A DNA stretch of 64,000 nucleotides from an uncultured Pseudomonadota bacterium (lineage in GTDB: Bacteria > Pseudomonadota > Alphaproteobacteria > Rs-D84): the NCBI GenBank assembly GCA_900320405.1, contig OOHM01000001.1:26209-90208 (forward strand). Direction: 5' to 3'. The translations under genes were made by a program, and so were the position numbers. Below are positions 6,979-15,421 of this stretch, one piece after another. The number at the start of each line of letters is the position of its first letter. The stretch's first letter is position 1. The notes under the pieces are model-generated. The model was not told the DNA's origin, made no database searches, and saw only the letters and a program-made list of their open reading frames with translations.

Positions 6979-9618
6979 ATGAAGGGTTTTAAATTTGGGT
7001 TTTTGGTTGCGTTAACTGCGCTGCCTGCTTTGGCGGCGGGTGGTGTGTCACGCATAATTCCCGGAACAGATATTGAAACCAAACCGACGGTGGATGCCAC
7101 ATTGCGCAACGATGTGGAAAATTCTACCGGTGCGGTGATACGGTCGACAACCGCGCGTGGTGCGCAGACGGAAAATCAGACGCGTACCGCGGTGACGCGT
7201 AATACTTCACGTACCGTGGCCCCAGAAATTCCGGAACAAACGCGCACTGCAAATCGTTCTGCGGCGGTGTCGCGTTCACAAACAAATACCGATGCGCGCA
7301 GCACCCTGGAATCCACTCTGCGCACCAGTGGCCGTTCAACCCGGACCGATGCCGCCAGTATAAATTCAAATCCGGCGGTTCGTCGTATGGGATTAACTTT
7401 GCGCCCCAGCACGGCCGAGGTTGGTGGTCGTGCAACAATGGAATCTGGTGCCCAGACCGGTTCAAATATGGCGTCGGAAATTCGCAATTTGCAATCTTCA
7501 CGTATCGCGACGATAAAAACGCGCGACAATACAAAATTGGACCCGGCCGCCATTGCCGATGCCAAAGATCGTTTAGAACAAACGGCGGCGTTGAATAAAT
7601 CTTGCCAAGAACAATACAATGATTGTATGGATCAATTCTGTGCCGTTATTGACGCAAACCAAAAACGTTGTTCTTGTTCATCTAATTTGTCCAAGTATGC
7701 CAAGGTTGAAAAGGCGGTAAAAGATGCCAACGCCGAATTAAATTCGGTTGCACAAAATATTCGATATGTCGGTTTGTCTGCGGATGAAATATCGGCAATT
7801 ATGTCCGCGACCGAGGCCGAAGAGGCGATGACCGGCAAAACCGATACAACCGAAAATCGCACTTTGTTGGCACAAATCGAACAAATGATAAAGGATCCCA
7901 CAACGACATCGTCTTCTTCGTTTTCGACCGATTCATTTGGTTTGTTGGATATAGATTTGGATTTTTCGTCTTCGGAATTAAACGATTTGTTCACTTTGGA
8001 TTTTCTGACAAATGGTAACAGCACATTTTCAAACCTGCGTGGTGCGGATTTGTATAATGCCGCAAAAAAGCGTTGCAACACCATCATAACCCAATGCAAA
8101 GAGGTTGGTGCCACGGCGCAACAAATCACCGGGAATTATGATTTGGCGATTGATAAAGATTGTATCGCATATGAACAGGGCCTGACCAAGATGAACGAAA
8201 CATTGGTGTCCAATGTTCGCAGTGCCACGCGTATGTTGCAAAAGGCGCGTCTTGCGGTGTTGCAAAACCAAAACACGTACGATGCGCGCGGTTGTGTTAG
8301 TGCACTGGAAACATGTATGACCGATGAAATGGTTTGCGGTGAAGATTATAAAAAATGCCTTGACCCGACCAAGAAATTCATTGATGAAAATGGTAATGTT
8401 GTGTTGGGTAAAAATGTAAATTATATCCAATTGTTTATGACTAAATATAGCAACGCCGGTGTTGACCGCACATATTTGTCGTCTGCATATAACACGGGAA
8501 TATCGGACGCCGATTGTGCGGGTCGGTATAACGATGGGCGTTGTGTTGTAAAATACTTGTTGACCAAAATTGGCACGGCACGAAAGGCGACCGATGAAGG
8601 TCTGTGTCGGCCTGTGTTGGATAAATGTCGCGCATACACATACGATACGCGCGGAAATTACAATGCATATAACGATATTGTTGTGAACTATATTCAACGT
8701 GCGATGGTTAATATCAAGGCCGCCCAGTATCAAATAGTTTCAGATTATGCATCAACGTGTTTAAGTGATATCGCCACATGTTATAATAACCAGGTTTCAC
8801 AATTGACATCTTGGTCGGCAACCGCGGCGGCATCCAGTGTTTACAACATTATGCGTGGTGCGTGCCGCAATGTTGCGTTGACATGCGGATATGCGGTATT
8901 CGCCGCCGATCAAACCAGTTGCCCAACCGGCGACAACACCGCCGATCAAAACAGCTGTATAGAAAGTATTTCCGAAATATTCTATCAATCGTTATTGTGC
9001 CCGGATAATTCGGTGTATGTTGGTGGAAATCATACGATATCTGCAAATAACACTGTGGGTGGATATGTGAATCCTTTGTGTCAATGTAAAGATGACTTTA
9101 CGGTGTTTAATGGTTCGTGCCTGGCGGTATGTGATAACGGCGGTATATACCTGGCCAACGGCGCGTGCAGTACGGTTGCCTGTCCGGCCGATGCGGTCGA
9201 AGCCAGTGGCGACGAAGTCGAATTCTGGGGACATTGCAAGTGCAGAAATACATCGTTCCATTGGTTCCCACTGTTACAGGCGTGCAAGACATGCCCAGAT
9301 AATTCAGAATATATTGCCACCGCAACCAGTGGCACACCAAATGCAATACGTTACTATAACTATCAATGCGTGTGTAACGATGGGGCTGAGGATAATCCGT
9401 TCTTTGTGCTTAATAATCGTTCGTGTGCCCAATGTCCGGACGGTTCAACCTATAACACAAATTACCCAACATCTGGGGCGCGTTGCAACTGTACTAACCC
9501 TGCGGCGCCATATTATTGCGCGACGAATAATCGTTGTTTGGCAAGTTCGGGTGCGTGCCCTGTTCCAATTGGTGGTGGTGGTACCGCGAATGAACAAACA
9601 AACGTCAATGACAGATAA
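6979..9618 (+). CDS. Large Cys-rich exported protein with EGF-like tail, paralogue of the 3152 gene
   Basis: An 879-residue protein of unknown function. The signal peptide (MKGFKFGFLVALTALPALAAGG) is followed by a Thr/Arg/Ser-rich low-complexity stretch to about residue 170. Then comes the block CQEQYNDCMDQFC ... KRCSC that matches the 3152 protein, and a helical region. A Cys-rich body (for example CVSALETCMTDEMVC, CLSDIATCYNNQ) leads to a C-terminal 200 residues built from short Cys modules such as CPDNSVYV, CQCKDDFTVFNGSC and CKTCPDNSEYI, resembling EGF or GCC2/GCC3 repeats. An extended -10 (TGATATAAT, 6959-6967) lies 11 nt before the ATG, so the leader is very short. Probably secreted or surface-exposed. 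Confidence 0.9.
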   Translation: MKGFKFGFLVALTALPALAAGGVSRIIPGTDIETKPTVDATLRNDVENSTGAVIRSTTARGAQTENQTRTAVTRNTSRTVAPEIPEQTRTANRSAAVSRSQTNTDARSTLESTLRTSGRSTRTDAASINSNPAVRRMGLTLRPSTAEVGGRATMESGAQTGSNMASEIRNLQSSRIATIKTRDNTKLDPAAIADAKDRLEQTAALNKSCQEQYNDCMDQFCAVIDANQKRCSCSSNLSKYAKVEKAVKDANAELNSVAQNIRYVGLSADEISAIMSATEAEEAMTGKTDTTENRTLLAQIEQMIKDPTTTSSSSFSTDSFGLLDIDLDFSSSELNDLFTLDFLTNGNSTFSNLRGADLYNAAKKRCNTIITQCKEVGATAQQITGNYDLAIDKDCIAYEQGLTKMNETLVSNVRSATRMLQKARLAVLQNQNTYDARGCVSALETCMTDEMVCGEDYKKCLDPTKKFIDENGNVVLGKNVNYIQLFMTKYSNAGVDRTYLSSAYNTGISDADCAGRYNDGRCVVKYLLTKIGTARKATDEGLCRPVLDKCRAYTYDTRGNYNAYNDIVVNYIQRAMVNIKAAQYQIVSDYASTCLSDIATCYNNQVSQLTSWSATAAASSVYNIMRGACRNVALTCGYAVFAADQTSCPTGDNTADQNSCIESISEIFYQSLLCPDNSVYVGGNHTISANNTVGGYVNPLCQCKDDFTVFNGSCLAVCDNGGIYLANGACSTVACPADAVEASGDEVEFWGHCKCRNTSFHWFPLLQACKTCPDNSEYIATATSGTPNAIRYYNYQCVCNDGAEDNPFFVLNNRSCAQCPDGSTYNTNYPTSGARCNCTNPAAPYYCATNNRCLASSGACPVPIGGGGTANEQTNVNDR

Positions 9619-9663
9619 AATTGTCCATTTGTTGGTGTTGGAAATTTTATAAATCCGGAATTA

Positions 9664-9909
9664 TTACCTTTTCTGTGAATTTGTGTCCGGCATGAATTTC
9701 ACAAATTCACTCATCGTTGTTCCTGTGGCATTTAATACTTTGGCAATGCTGTATGTAGATGGCCAACGCGGTTGGCCATATTTACTGAACCGTTTACTTT
9801 TATTAAATGTTGTTGCGTCCAGACCTGCAAACTTGGCCAATCCTGAACAAGACATATTTTTTGAAGCCGCCAATTTAACAATTGCCCGCCACAGTTCATC
9901 GTGTGTCAT
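9664..9909 (-). CDS. Small HTH DNA-binding protein (intact member of a three-copy family)
   Basis: An 81-residue stand-alone helix-turn-helix protein. The core MSCSGLAKFAGLDATTFNKS then RWPSTYSIAKVL resembles the N-terminal DNA-binding domain of alphaproteobacterial phage-type repressors that normally carry an S24 peptidase domain; that domain is absent here. Near-identical sequence occurs as a broken copy at 15422-15549, and a divergent paralogue lies at 16570-16824. It is convergent with the 6979 gene. Likely a transcription regulator of accessory genes; target unknown. Confidence 0.82.
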   Translation of the reverse strand: MTHDELWRAIVKLAASKNMSCSGLAKFAGLDATTFNKSKRFSKYGQPRWPSTYSIAKVLNATGTTMSEFVKFMPDTNSQKR

Positions 9910-9942
9910 ACTTATTCCCGCCCCGGTGGCAAAAACGAACTG

Positions 9943-9970
9943 TTGAAAAAATCCTAGAATATGGTATAAT
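9943..9970 (+). promoter_or_regulatory. Promoter of the 37-residue membrane peptide gene
   Basis: TTGAAA and TATAAT spaced 16 nt, followed by AAGGAG at 9985-9990 and ATG at 9997. Confidence 0.8.
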
Positions 9971-9996
9971 CACAATGCGTCAAAAAGGAGTTATAT

Positions 9997-10110
9997 ATGT
10001 TTACAATTATATTTTTAATCTTGAAATTAACAAAGACAGTCTCTTGGTCATGGTGGTGGATTGTATTAGCGTTGTTATTGGATGGTGGTTTCTTTGGTCG
10101 CATTTTGTAA
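9997..10110 (+). CDS. 37-residue single-span membrane peptide
   Basis: The ORF encodes a Lys-containing segment (LILKLTKTVSWSWWW) running into a hydrophobic helix (WIVLALLLDGGFFG). The strong promoter, AAGGAG Shine-Dalgarno at ideal spacing and an intrinsic terminator directly after argue that it is expressed. The KTVSWSWWW segment resembles small hydrophobic proteins often seen next to phage-like regulators. No function can be given. Confidence 0.65.
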   Translation: MFTIIFLILKLTKTVSWSWWWIVLALLLDGGFFGRIL

Positions 10111-10129
10111 TAGCAATCAAAAAACAGAA

Positions 10130-10158
10130 ACACGCACCCAATCGGGTGCGTGTTTTTA
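10130..10158 (+). terminator. Terminator of the 37-residue gene
   Basis: Ten-bp stem ACACGCACCC / GGGTGCGTGT with loop AATC, followed by TTTTA. Confidence 0.88.
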
Positions 10159-10176
10159 TTTTGGTGGGAGTGGGTG
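10159..10176 (+). repeat. 18-bp copy of the tRNA-Tyr 3' end (att-like)
   Basis: TTTTGGTGGGAGTGGGTG is identical to 15007-15024, which covers the acceptor and part of the T-arm of tRNA-Tyr. It is a direct repeat on the plus strand about 4.85 kb away. This is what an attL/attR pair left by a tRNA-targeting element looks like. No integrase is seen between the copies. Confidence 0.6.
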
Positions 10177-10230
10177 CGCCTCGATACACAATAATCAAAA
10201 TTAAAAAATTTATTTCTAATAAATTTTTAA

Positions 10231-10545
10231 AATTTTTCTAATTGTTTATCTGCGTATTCGCTCGGTACTGCGTGCCTGCGCGGCAACCGCAACGATTCCA
10301 GTGCGCTGTCGTTTATAAATATGCCAATTTTACAGCGCGCAGATGAAATCCGCAGTCCTGTATTGGTGGTTCACGGGGAAATCGCGCACAGCCGGTATTT
10401 CAGTGAAGATGCATTCAAAAAATTAAAGGGCGATAATAAAGAATTGATGATAATCCCGGGCGCGAATCATACAGACCTGTACGACAATATGACCAAGATA
10501 CCATTTGATAAAATGGAACACTTCTTTAAGACGAATTTGAGATAA
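10231..10545 (+). pseudogene. 3' remnant of an alpha/beta hydrolase gene
   Basis: The frame encodes only the C-terminal quarter of a hydrolase of the dienelactone-hydrolase/YcjY type. SSALSFINMPILQRADEI is followed by SPVLVVHGE and IPGANHTDLYD (the catalytic His region). Homologous-looking sequence extends upstream of the only ATG (10321) to about 10270, so the natural protein was longer and its nucleophile-bearing N-terminal part is missing. A stop lies at 10228. The break lies about 50 nt inside the tRNA-derived repeat, consistent with loss during element insertion or deletion. Confidence 0.7.
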
Positions 10546-10549
10546 TAGT

Positions 10550-10578
10550 TTGAAATAATAGTATTTTTGTGGTAAAAT
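10550..10578 (+). promoter_or_regulatory. Promoter of the 10602 gene
   Basis: TTGAAA and TAAAAT with 17-nt spacing; AGGAG at the ribosome binding site of the ATG at 10602. Confidence 0.7.
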
Positions 10579-10601
10579 CGACCAATAAAAGGAGATAAAA
10601 A

Positions 10602-11570
10602 ATGGGCAAAAAAATACAAGATATAAAAAAATATGTATCCGATTTACTTGCCAATGGAAAGCAAGTCGAATATTACGCTAAAACTGCGCGCATTTCTGCA
10701 AGACCCGGGGTTGTCGGTGAAAAAATTGTAACCACATTGGCCAATGGCCATCAAGAAACGATTAATGTTGCCAAGGCTGGTGATATGGTTGCGACAAATC
10801 CTGGGGGCGAACAATATGTTATCAGTGCCGAAACATTCAAGAAAAAATATGAAATTGACCCAAATAATCCAAAGGTTTATCGACCAAAAGGTGGTGCCCA
10901 ACAATTTTTAAGATTGGACGAAGATATTGATTTCGTTGCACCGTGGGGTGAAGATATGCATATGAAATCCGGCGACTTTATTAATGTGACAGACCGTGAA
11001 AAGGGTGATATTTACGGTATTGGTCAAAAAGAATTTTTTGAAACATATGGTCAATGCAGCCCAGACGGCAAATTGTTACCAAAAACGAAAAACTTGCCAG
11101 GTATTAAATACAACGCACCAGCTGGCCCTATGTTAAATGCAATTACAAAAATGGTGGATATTGCAAACAAAGAAAATTCTTTTGTGTATGAATCACTTAA
11201 TGATACATTGATTGTTGTGGAGCCAGGGATGTCCGTTGATGACGCAATGAACCTTTTGCATGAAATCCGCTCGGGTAAAAAGAAAATAATTTTCTATGAT
11301 GCTATACTGGATTATCTAGCCGCGCGCGATGTGAGGTATGTAGCCAATATTATTGAAGGAATGGCCCAGGATAATGATATTGTCATATCAAAGTTACAGG
11401 GAACTGTTTTTAGGGCGTTTAAAGGTATGAGTGCCGAAGATGTGCTTAACGCATTTGAAGCTGTTAAAAAAATTGAAGAGTTAAGATTTGCATCACAAAA
11501 ATTGCAAAAAGATCAAAAACCGGATGCACTGGCTGCGCAATATTTACAAAATCAAAATGATAACAGATAA
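10602..11570 (+). CDS. Unknown protein with two GD-type modules
   Basis: A 322-residue cytoplasmic-looking protein with no signal peptide or membrane span. Two related modules are visible: KAGDMVATNPGGEQYVIS with FKKKY (about residues 58-86) and KSGDFINVT ... IYGI with FFETYG (about 121-150). The pattern is GD(M/F)(V/I), then a short Gly-rich turn, then Y-x-I and F-x-x-x-Y. The C-terminal half (from about 175) is mixed alpha/beta and ends in a Lys/Gln-rich helix. I recognise no enzyme family. It has its own promoter within the island-like block, and the downstream gene is an M16 peptidase on the same strand. Confidence 0.8.
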   Translation: MGKKIQDIKKYVSDLLANGKQVEYYAKTARISARPGVVGEKIVTTLANGHQETINVAKAGDMVATNPGGEQYVISAETFKKKYEIDPNNPKVYRPKGGAQQFLRLDEDIDFVAPWGEDMHMKSGDFINVTDREKGDIYGIGQKEFFETYGQCSPDGKLLPKTKNLPGIKYNAPAGPMLNAITKMVDIANKENSFVYESLNDTLIVVEPGMSVDDAMNLLHEIRSGKKKIIFYDAILDYLAARDVRYVANIIEGMAQDNDIVISKLQGTVFRAFKGMSAEDVLNAFEAVKKIEELRFASQKLQKDQKPDALAAQYLQNQNDNR

Positions 11571-11672
11571 GACTGTATTGTTAAATCATTGTATGCAACA
11601 AAATCTTGCAAAACGCCCCCTTGTTTTTCGGTCTGGTTGTTGTATGTGTAAACCCAGAAAAGGAACCCGAAT

Positions 11673-12959
11673 ATGAAATTTAACCCGACAATGCATAAGT
11701 TATCAAACGGGATAACCGTAATATTGGACCCAATGGATGTCGCCACCGTTGAATTGAATATTTGTTTCCGTACCGGCAGTGGTGATGAGCAACCGAACGA
11801 ATACGGTATCACACATTTTTGTGAACATATGTTCGATAAAGGAACATCGAGTTTTCCGACTGTGCGTGCAGGTGATGATTATATTGCCGAACATGGTGGT
11901 TATACAAATGCGGCGACCGCGATAGATTATTTAAGATTTACCGGTCGTATAGTTGCAAAAAATTTGATGGTATTGTTGGATTTTTGGGCGGATAAATTAA
12001 AAAATGCGGTATTTGATGAAGATGTAATTGAAAATGAACGCGGTGTTATTTTGGATGAATTGCGTCGTCGGTTGTCCGATAATGAAATCAAAGCCCAAAA
12101 GTTCACATATGAAAAATTACTTGGATTAAATGTGCCAAATGGTAAAGTCATACTTGGTTGTCCCGACACTATAAAACGTTTTAAACATGGTGATTTTGTG
12201 AATTTTGTATCAAAACGTTTGTCGGCAAAGAACTGTTTAATATGCATTTCTGGAAAAATTGAAAACAAAAAAAAGTTATTAAAAGATTTGGAGAAATTAT
12301 TTGATTTTTTACCGACACATAATGTTAGAAATCACAATCCTTTGAATTATAAACCAAGTTTTGCTCACAATTATATACCCGATACAGAAAACGTTGTTAT
12401 TGAATTTCTGTTTCCGGTTTTGTGGAATTATCAATCAGCGAATTTTTATAAAAAGGACTCGTGTGTAGCAAAATTTGAAAGTTATTTGCGTGAAAAACTG
12501 TTTGATATACTGCGAACCGAAAATGGTTTAACTTACAGTGTTTATAAAACCGGACATGGTTATGGTAAAACACGGTTAAACGGTTTTGAAACAGAAACAT
12601 CGCCGGAAAATGTTGCGCGTGTTGTTGAACTTGTTGCCCGGACCGCATTCAATGTTTATACCAAAGATTTGCCGACAGAAGATTATTTGCGCAGACATAC
12701 AAAAAAATTACAACTGGGGCGGGCAAATTTCTTGGAATCTAATTTCAGTCGTTGCGACCAACTGGTTATGGATTGGTTGCATTTCAACAGTTTACATAAC
12801 TTTTATGAACAATGCCGATTATCGGATTCTATCACACAAAAAGATGTATTCAAATACACACGTGGATATTTTAATGGCCCAATGTCAATAATCACGCACG
12901 GACCAAAATTCAACGGCAATGTAAAACAAATTTGGAATAAGAATTTTATGATAAATTAA
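11673..12959 (+). CDS. M16-family zinc peptidase
   Basis: A 428-residue peptidase of the pitrilysin/processing-peptidase-beta type. The inverted zinc site HFCEHM (about residues 48-53) and the downstream Glu region IENERGVILDE (about 120) supply HxxEH...E, so the active site looks complete. The second, non-catalytic M16 domain follows (YSVYKTGHGYGKT region). There is no signal peptide, so it probably works in the cytoplasm. A short AGGAA precedes the ATG. The coding sequence is visibly AT-rich compared with the ribosomal genes, fitting acquired DNA. Confidence 0.9.
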   Translation: MKFNPTMHKLSNGITVILDPMDVATVELNICFRTGSGDEQPNEYGITHFCEHMFDKGTSSFPTVRAGDDYIAEHGGYTNAATAIDYLRFTGRIVAKNLMVLLDFWADKLKNAVFDEDVIENERGVILDELRRRLSDNEIKAQKFTYEKLLGLNVPNGKVILGCPDTIKRFKHGDFVNFVSKRLSAKNCLICISGKIENKKKLLKDLEKLFDFLPTHNVRNHNPLNYKPSFAHNYIPDTENVVIEFLFPVLWNYQSANFYKKDSCVAKFESYLREKLFDILRTENGLTYSVYKTGHGYGKTRLNGFETETSPENVARVVELVARTAFNVYTKDLPTEDYLRRHTKKLQLGRANFLESNFSRCDQLVMDWLHFNSLHNFYEQCRLSDSITQKDVFKYTRGYFNGPMSIITHGPKFNGNVKQIWNKNFMIN

Positions 12960-12982
12960 CACATGTCATAAAGGGCGCGAAA

Positions 12983-13546
12983 ATGGAAAAATTCTTTGAC
13001 TTGTTTAACCATAATTTAAAAACAGAACATTTGGAGTTGCGTATATTGAAACCAACACCAGAAAATGCAAAATTATTGTGGAATGCAGTAAAAAATGAAA
13101 ACCCCGATGATTTTAAATATTCTCCGATTATACCCAAATCAGAACAAGAAGCATTAGAAACAATGCAAAAACAAGACAGTTATTGCCAAAATACGGGTGT
13201 TTGTTGGTACATTTTTCATAACAATAATTTGATAGGTTTTCAACGAATACACTATTGGGAAAGCAATAAAACTTTACAATTTTCCGAAGTCTGGTTGGTT
13301 CGGTCTGCATGGGGTAAGGGTTTTAATAAAGAACTACATGATTTTATAGAAAAAATAGCATTTCAAGACCTGAAAGCACATCGTGCTACACGCCAATGTA
13401 TGGCTGACAATGTTCGCAGCAAGAAATCCATTGAAAATTCAGGATATCATTTGGATGGGCGTATGCGTGATTTAAATTTAATGCCAGACGGAACATGGAT
13501 GGACCATCTGAGTTTTTCAAAATTAGATACAGAATACAAGGGGTAG
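12983..13546 (+). CDS. GNAT acetyltransferase of RimJ/RimL type
   Basis: A 187-residue protein. The N-terminus reads TEHLELRILKPTPENAK, the usual RimJ/RimL opening. The acetyl-CoA loop is represented by the segment around VRSAWGKGFNKEL (about residues 107-119), and KKSIENSGY matches the family's terminal NxxSxxxxEKxGF block. It should transfer an acetyl group from acetyl-CoA to an amine; the substrate is unknown. It starts 23 nt after the M16 peptidase with AAGGG upstream, so the two are probably cotranscribed. Confidence 0.85.
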   Translation: MEKFFDLFNHNLKTEHLELRILKPTPENAKLLWNAVKNENPDDFKYSPIIPKSEQEALETMQKQDSYCQNTGVCWYIFHNNNLIGFQRIHYWESNKTLQFSEVWLVRSAWGKGFNKELHDFIEKIAFQDLKAHRATRQCMADNVRSKKSIENSGYHLDGRMRDLNLMPDGTWMDHLSFSKLDTEYKG

Positions 13547-13593
13547 ATTATTTCCCTTGTTGATTCTGGAAAAGTGGTTCTGTGCTTTCGTGG

Positions 13594-14109
13594 TTATCGT
13601 TTACGAACATATTCGCGTTCATGTGACCGTGCGAGTTCCATATTCATTGCTATTACTTTTTGTGGCTTTCTTTCTGCATTTGTGACGGTACCAGAATTTA
13701 GGAAACCATTTATAACATCCATCCCAGATTTAACCAAAGAATTTGCGTAATCAAGTAAATTTGTAAGTTCTTGACCAGACACGTTTGCCACAGAATTTCT
13801 TTCATTACTTTGTAATTCCTTTATATCCCACTTTTTGCGCAATTCAAAAACAGCGATGCGAAGATATTCAACAATAGGCATCGTATTTTTTATCTGAAAA
13901 ATTTGGTCAAGCAGTTCCGTCATAGCCAATTTCCACGCGACACTAAGTTTTCCACCACGTGCCCAGATTAATATACTTTTACCACGAAACACGGAATCCA
14001 ACGCATCATTAATTTTGTTGCGCACGTCCAATGGAATAGAGTTTTCATCAAAGCAGTCCCGATTTTGACCGGCGGCCATCGCAATAAGTTTTTCTACTGT
14101 CTTGTCCAT
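13594..14109 (-). CDS. Unknown cytoplasmic protein, 171 residues
   Basis: The predicted product is soluble and mostly helical, starting MDKTVEKLIAMAAGQNRD and ending ARSHEREYVRKR. It has no signal peptide, membrane segment or recognised motif. It is transcribed away from tRNA-Tyr and convergent with the GNAT gene. A well-formed promoter lies directly upstream (14136-14164) and AAAGGTGA precedes the ATG, so it is probably a real island gene. Confidence 0.7.
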   Translation of the reverse strand: MDKTVEKLIAMAAGQNRDCFDENSIPLDVRNKINDALDSVFRGKSILIWARGGKLSVAWKLAMTELLDQIFQIKNTMPIVEYLRIAVFELRKKWDIKELQSNERNSVANVSGQELTNLLDYANSLVKSGMDVINGFLNSGTVTNAERKPQKVIAMNMELARSHEREYVRKR

Positions 14110-14135
14110 TTGATTCTTTTTATCACCTTTACGAT

Positions 14136-14164
14136 ATAATAATGTTTTTTGTCTTGGGTTTCAA
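14136..14164 (-). promoter_or_regulatory. Promoter of the 13594-14109 gene
   Basis: On the minus strand TTGAAA and TATTAT are spaced exactly 17 nt. Confidence 0.75.
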
Positions 14165-14186
14165 GTGGGCGCATAAAATAATCACA

Positions 14187-14212
14187 CAAAAAGACCCTCG
14201 TGAAGAGGGTCT
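14187..14212 (-). terminator. Terminator of the ankyrin gene
   Basis: Stem AGACCCTC / GAGGGTCT, loop of five, with a T run on the minus strand (A run at 14187-14191). Confidence 0.82.
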
Positions 14213-14221
14213 GTAATCATT

Positions 14222-14821
14222 TTAACGATGACGATACCAAGATTCATAAATCAATGATTTATATTGGTTGCCTTCTAAATGGTTTAATTCTTCCGCGCAG
14301 TTCCACACTTGGTCTGTAAAACGCGCACCATGGGCGAACAATATAGTCGGAATATCTTGGTAGAAAAGTCGAGAAAAATTATCCTTGTTTTCTTCATCAT
14401 CATCGGCGCACTCATAATTGTCCCAAGAACCCCATCTTTGAGATAGCGAATATACCATCGCATCCTTGCCAGATTTATCGCGCAAGTTCACTTTTGCACC
14501 ATGTGATACTACAAAGTCAATTGGTTCCAATAACCAGTCTGTTGTTTCAAACAAATCGGTATCAATACAGTTGCTAAATCCGGCCATTTTCATAAGGACG
14601 GTCTTACCTTCCCAATCTTTGGCATTAAGATTTGCGCCGTTGTTATACAACAACTCTACCGCCGGCAAACCATAAATATCAATTTTACCACCTACATATG
14701 GCAACAAACTGTTTCTTACATGGCGATTCTTATCGGCACCTTTTGCCAATAAAGACTTTACACGTTTGGCATCAATGTCCAAAAACGCCTTTTCCAGTTC
14801 GTTATTCAGACTCTTTCTCAT
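14222..14821 (-). CDS. Ankyrin-repeat protein
   Basis: A 199-residue protein with ankyrin-type repeats. KRVKSLLAKGADKN, then GLPAVELLYNNGANLNAKD with EGKTVLMKM, and PIDFVVSHGAKVNLRDKSGK show the LLxxGAdxN turns; a last weaker unit reads PTILFAHGARFT. It lacks a signal peptide. Ankyrin repeats mediate protein binding, and in host-associated alphaproteobacteria they are often found in secreted effectors; delivery by the T4SS encoded here is possible but nothing in the sequence shows it. AGGAG precedes the ATG. Confidence 0.88.
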   Translation of the reverse strand: MRKSLNNELEKAFLDIDAKRVKSLLAKGADKNRHVRNSLLPYVGGKIDIYGLPAVELLYNNGANLNAKDWEGKTVLMKMAGFSNCIDTDLFETTDWLLEPIDFVVSHGAKVNLRDKSGKDAMVYSLSQRWGSWDNYECADDDEENKDNFSRLFYQDIPTILFAHGARFTDQVWNCAEELNHLEGNQYKSLIYESWYRHR

Positions 14822-14854
14822 CAGAGACTCCTTTTGGTTCTATCTTCAAATAGA

Positions 14855-14883
14855 TATATAATACAAAAAATAATCTTTGTCAA
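14855..14883 (-). promoter_or_regulatory. Promoter of the ankyrin gene
   Basis: Consensus TTGACA and TATATA spaced 17 nt on the minus strand. Confidence 0.8.
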
Positions 14884-14975
14884 GTGGTGTGTAAAAATAT
14901 TGTAATATTCGCTACGTTCCACTTGCCAAATCTACTTGGTTTCGACCCTGTGGTTCTCATCTCATCACCCGCCAA

Positions 14976-15001
14976 AAATAAAAACGACCATAAAGGTCGT
15001 T
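14976..15001 (-). terminator. Terminator of the tRNA-Gly/tRNA-Tyr transcript
   Basis: Stem AACGACC / GGTCGTT with five-base loop and T-rich tail on the minus strand, directly after tRNA-Tyr. Confidence 0.8.
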
Positions 15002-15009
15002 GTTATTTT

Positions 15010-15096
15010 TGGTGGGAGTGGGTGGATTCGAACCACCTCAGGCTTAAGCCAACAGATTTACAGTCTGCCCCGGCTCTCCAACTCCGGCGCACGCCC
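15010..15096 (-). tRNA. tRNA-Tyr (GTA)
   Basis: The 87-nt cloverleaf has anticodon GTA in the loop CTGTAAA, a long class II variable arm, T-loop GGTTCGAATCC and encoded CCA. The acceptor stem pairs GGGCGTG with CACTCCC with a single C-U mismatch at pair 4. Its 3' end is duplicated at 10159-10176. Confidence 0.93.
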
Positions 15097-15142
15097 AGAA
15101 CTTAACTTTTGTGGCCTGCCACACGCGGCCTTTGGCGAAGTG

Positions 15143-15217
15143 TGGTGCGGGCAGCGGGACTCGAACCCGCACATCAAGCTTGGAAGGCTTGCGTACTAGC
15201 CCTTGTACTATGCCCGC
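15143..15217 (-). tRNA. tRNA-Gly (TCC)
   Basis: Acceptor GCGGGCA pairs with TGCCCGC; anticodon TCC lies in loop CTTCCAA; the T-loop is GGTTCGAGTCC and CCA is encoded. It lies 46 nt upstream of tRNA-Tyr on the same transcript. Confidence 0.95.
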
Positions 15218-15238
15218 GATAAATTCAAAGGCAAACCG

Positions 15239-15266
15239 ATTATATACTAATTTATATCAAAATCAA
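15239..15266 (-). promoter_or_regulatory. Promoter of the tRNA-Gly/tRNA-Tyr operon
   Basis: TTGATT and TATAAT spaced 16 nt on the minus strand, ending about 22 nt before tRNA-Gly. Confidence 0.75.
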
Positions 15267-15421
15267 GTTGAAATTATGGCGCATACGCAACTTTTTGTCA
15301 TAAATACCGATCCAAATCATAGGAAAACAAACGTTTGTAAAAGACTTGTCCTAGGAAAACCTTTCAATTATAATAAGAATTGTTAAATTTGTTCTAGTTT
15401 TATATAAATAGGGGAATAAGT

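Noticed and set aside
10321..10545. Calling the 74-residue hydrolase ORF an intact small gene
   Set aside because: Family-like sequence continues upstream of its ATG and the catalytic nucleophile region is missing, so it is a remnant.
14936..15199. Plus-strand ORFs across 14884-15386
   Set aside because: They are antisense to tRNA-Tyr and tRNA-Gly (GGSGWIRTT and CGQRDSNPH peptides are typical of this artefact).
15276..15386. 36-codon ORF MAHTQLFVIN...
   Set aside because: No ribosome binding site, and it overlaps the upstream region of the tRNA promoter and the broken HTH gene.
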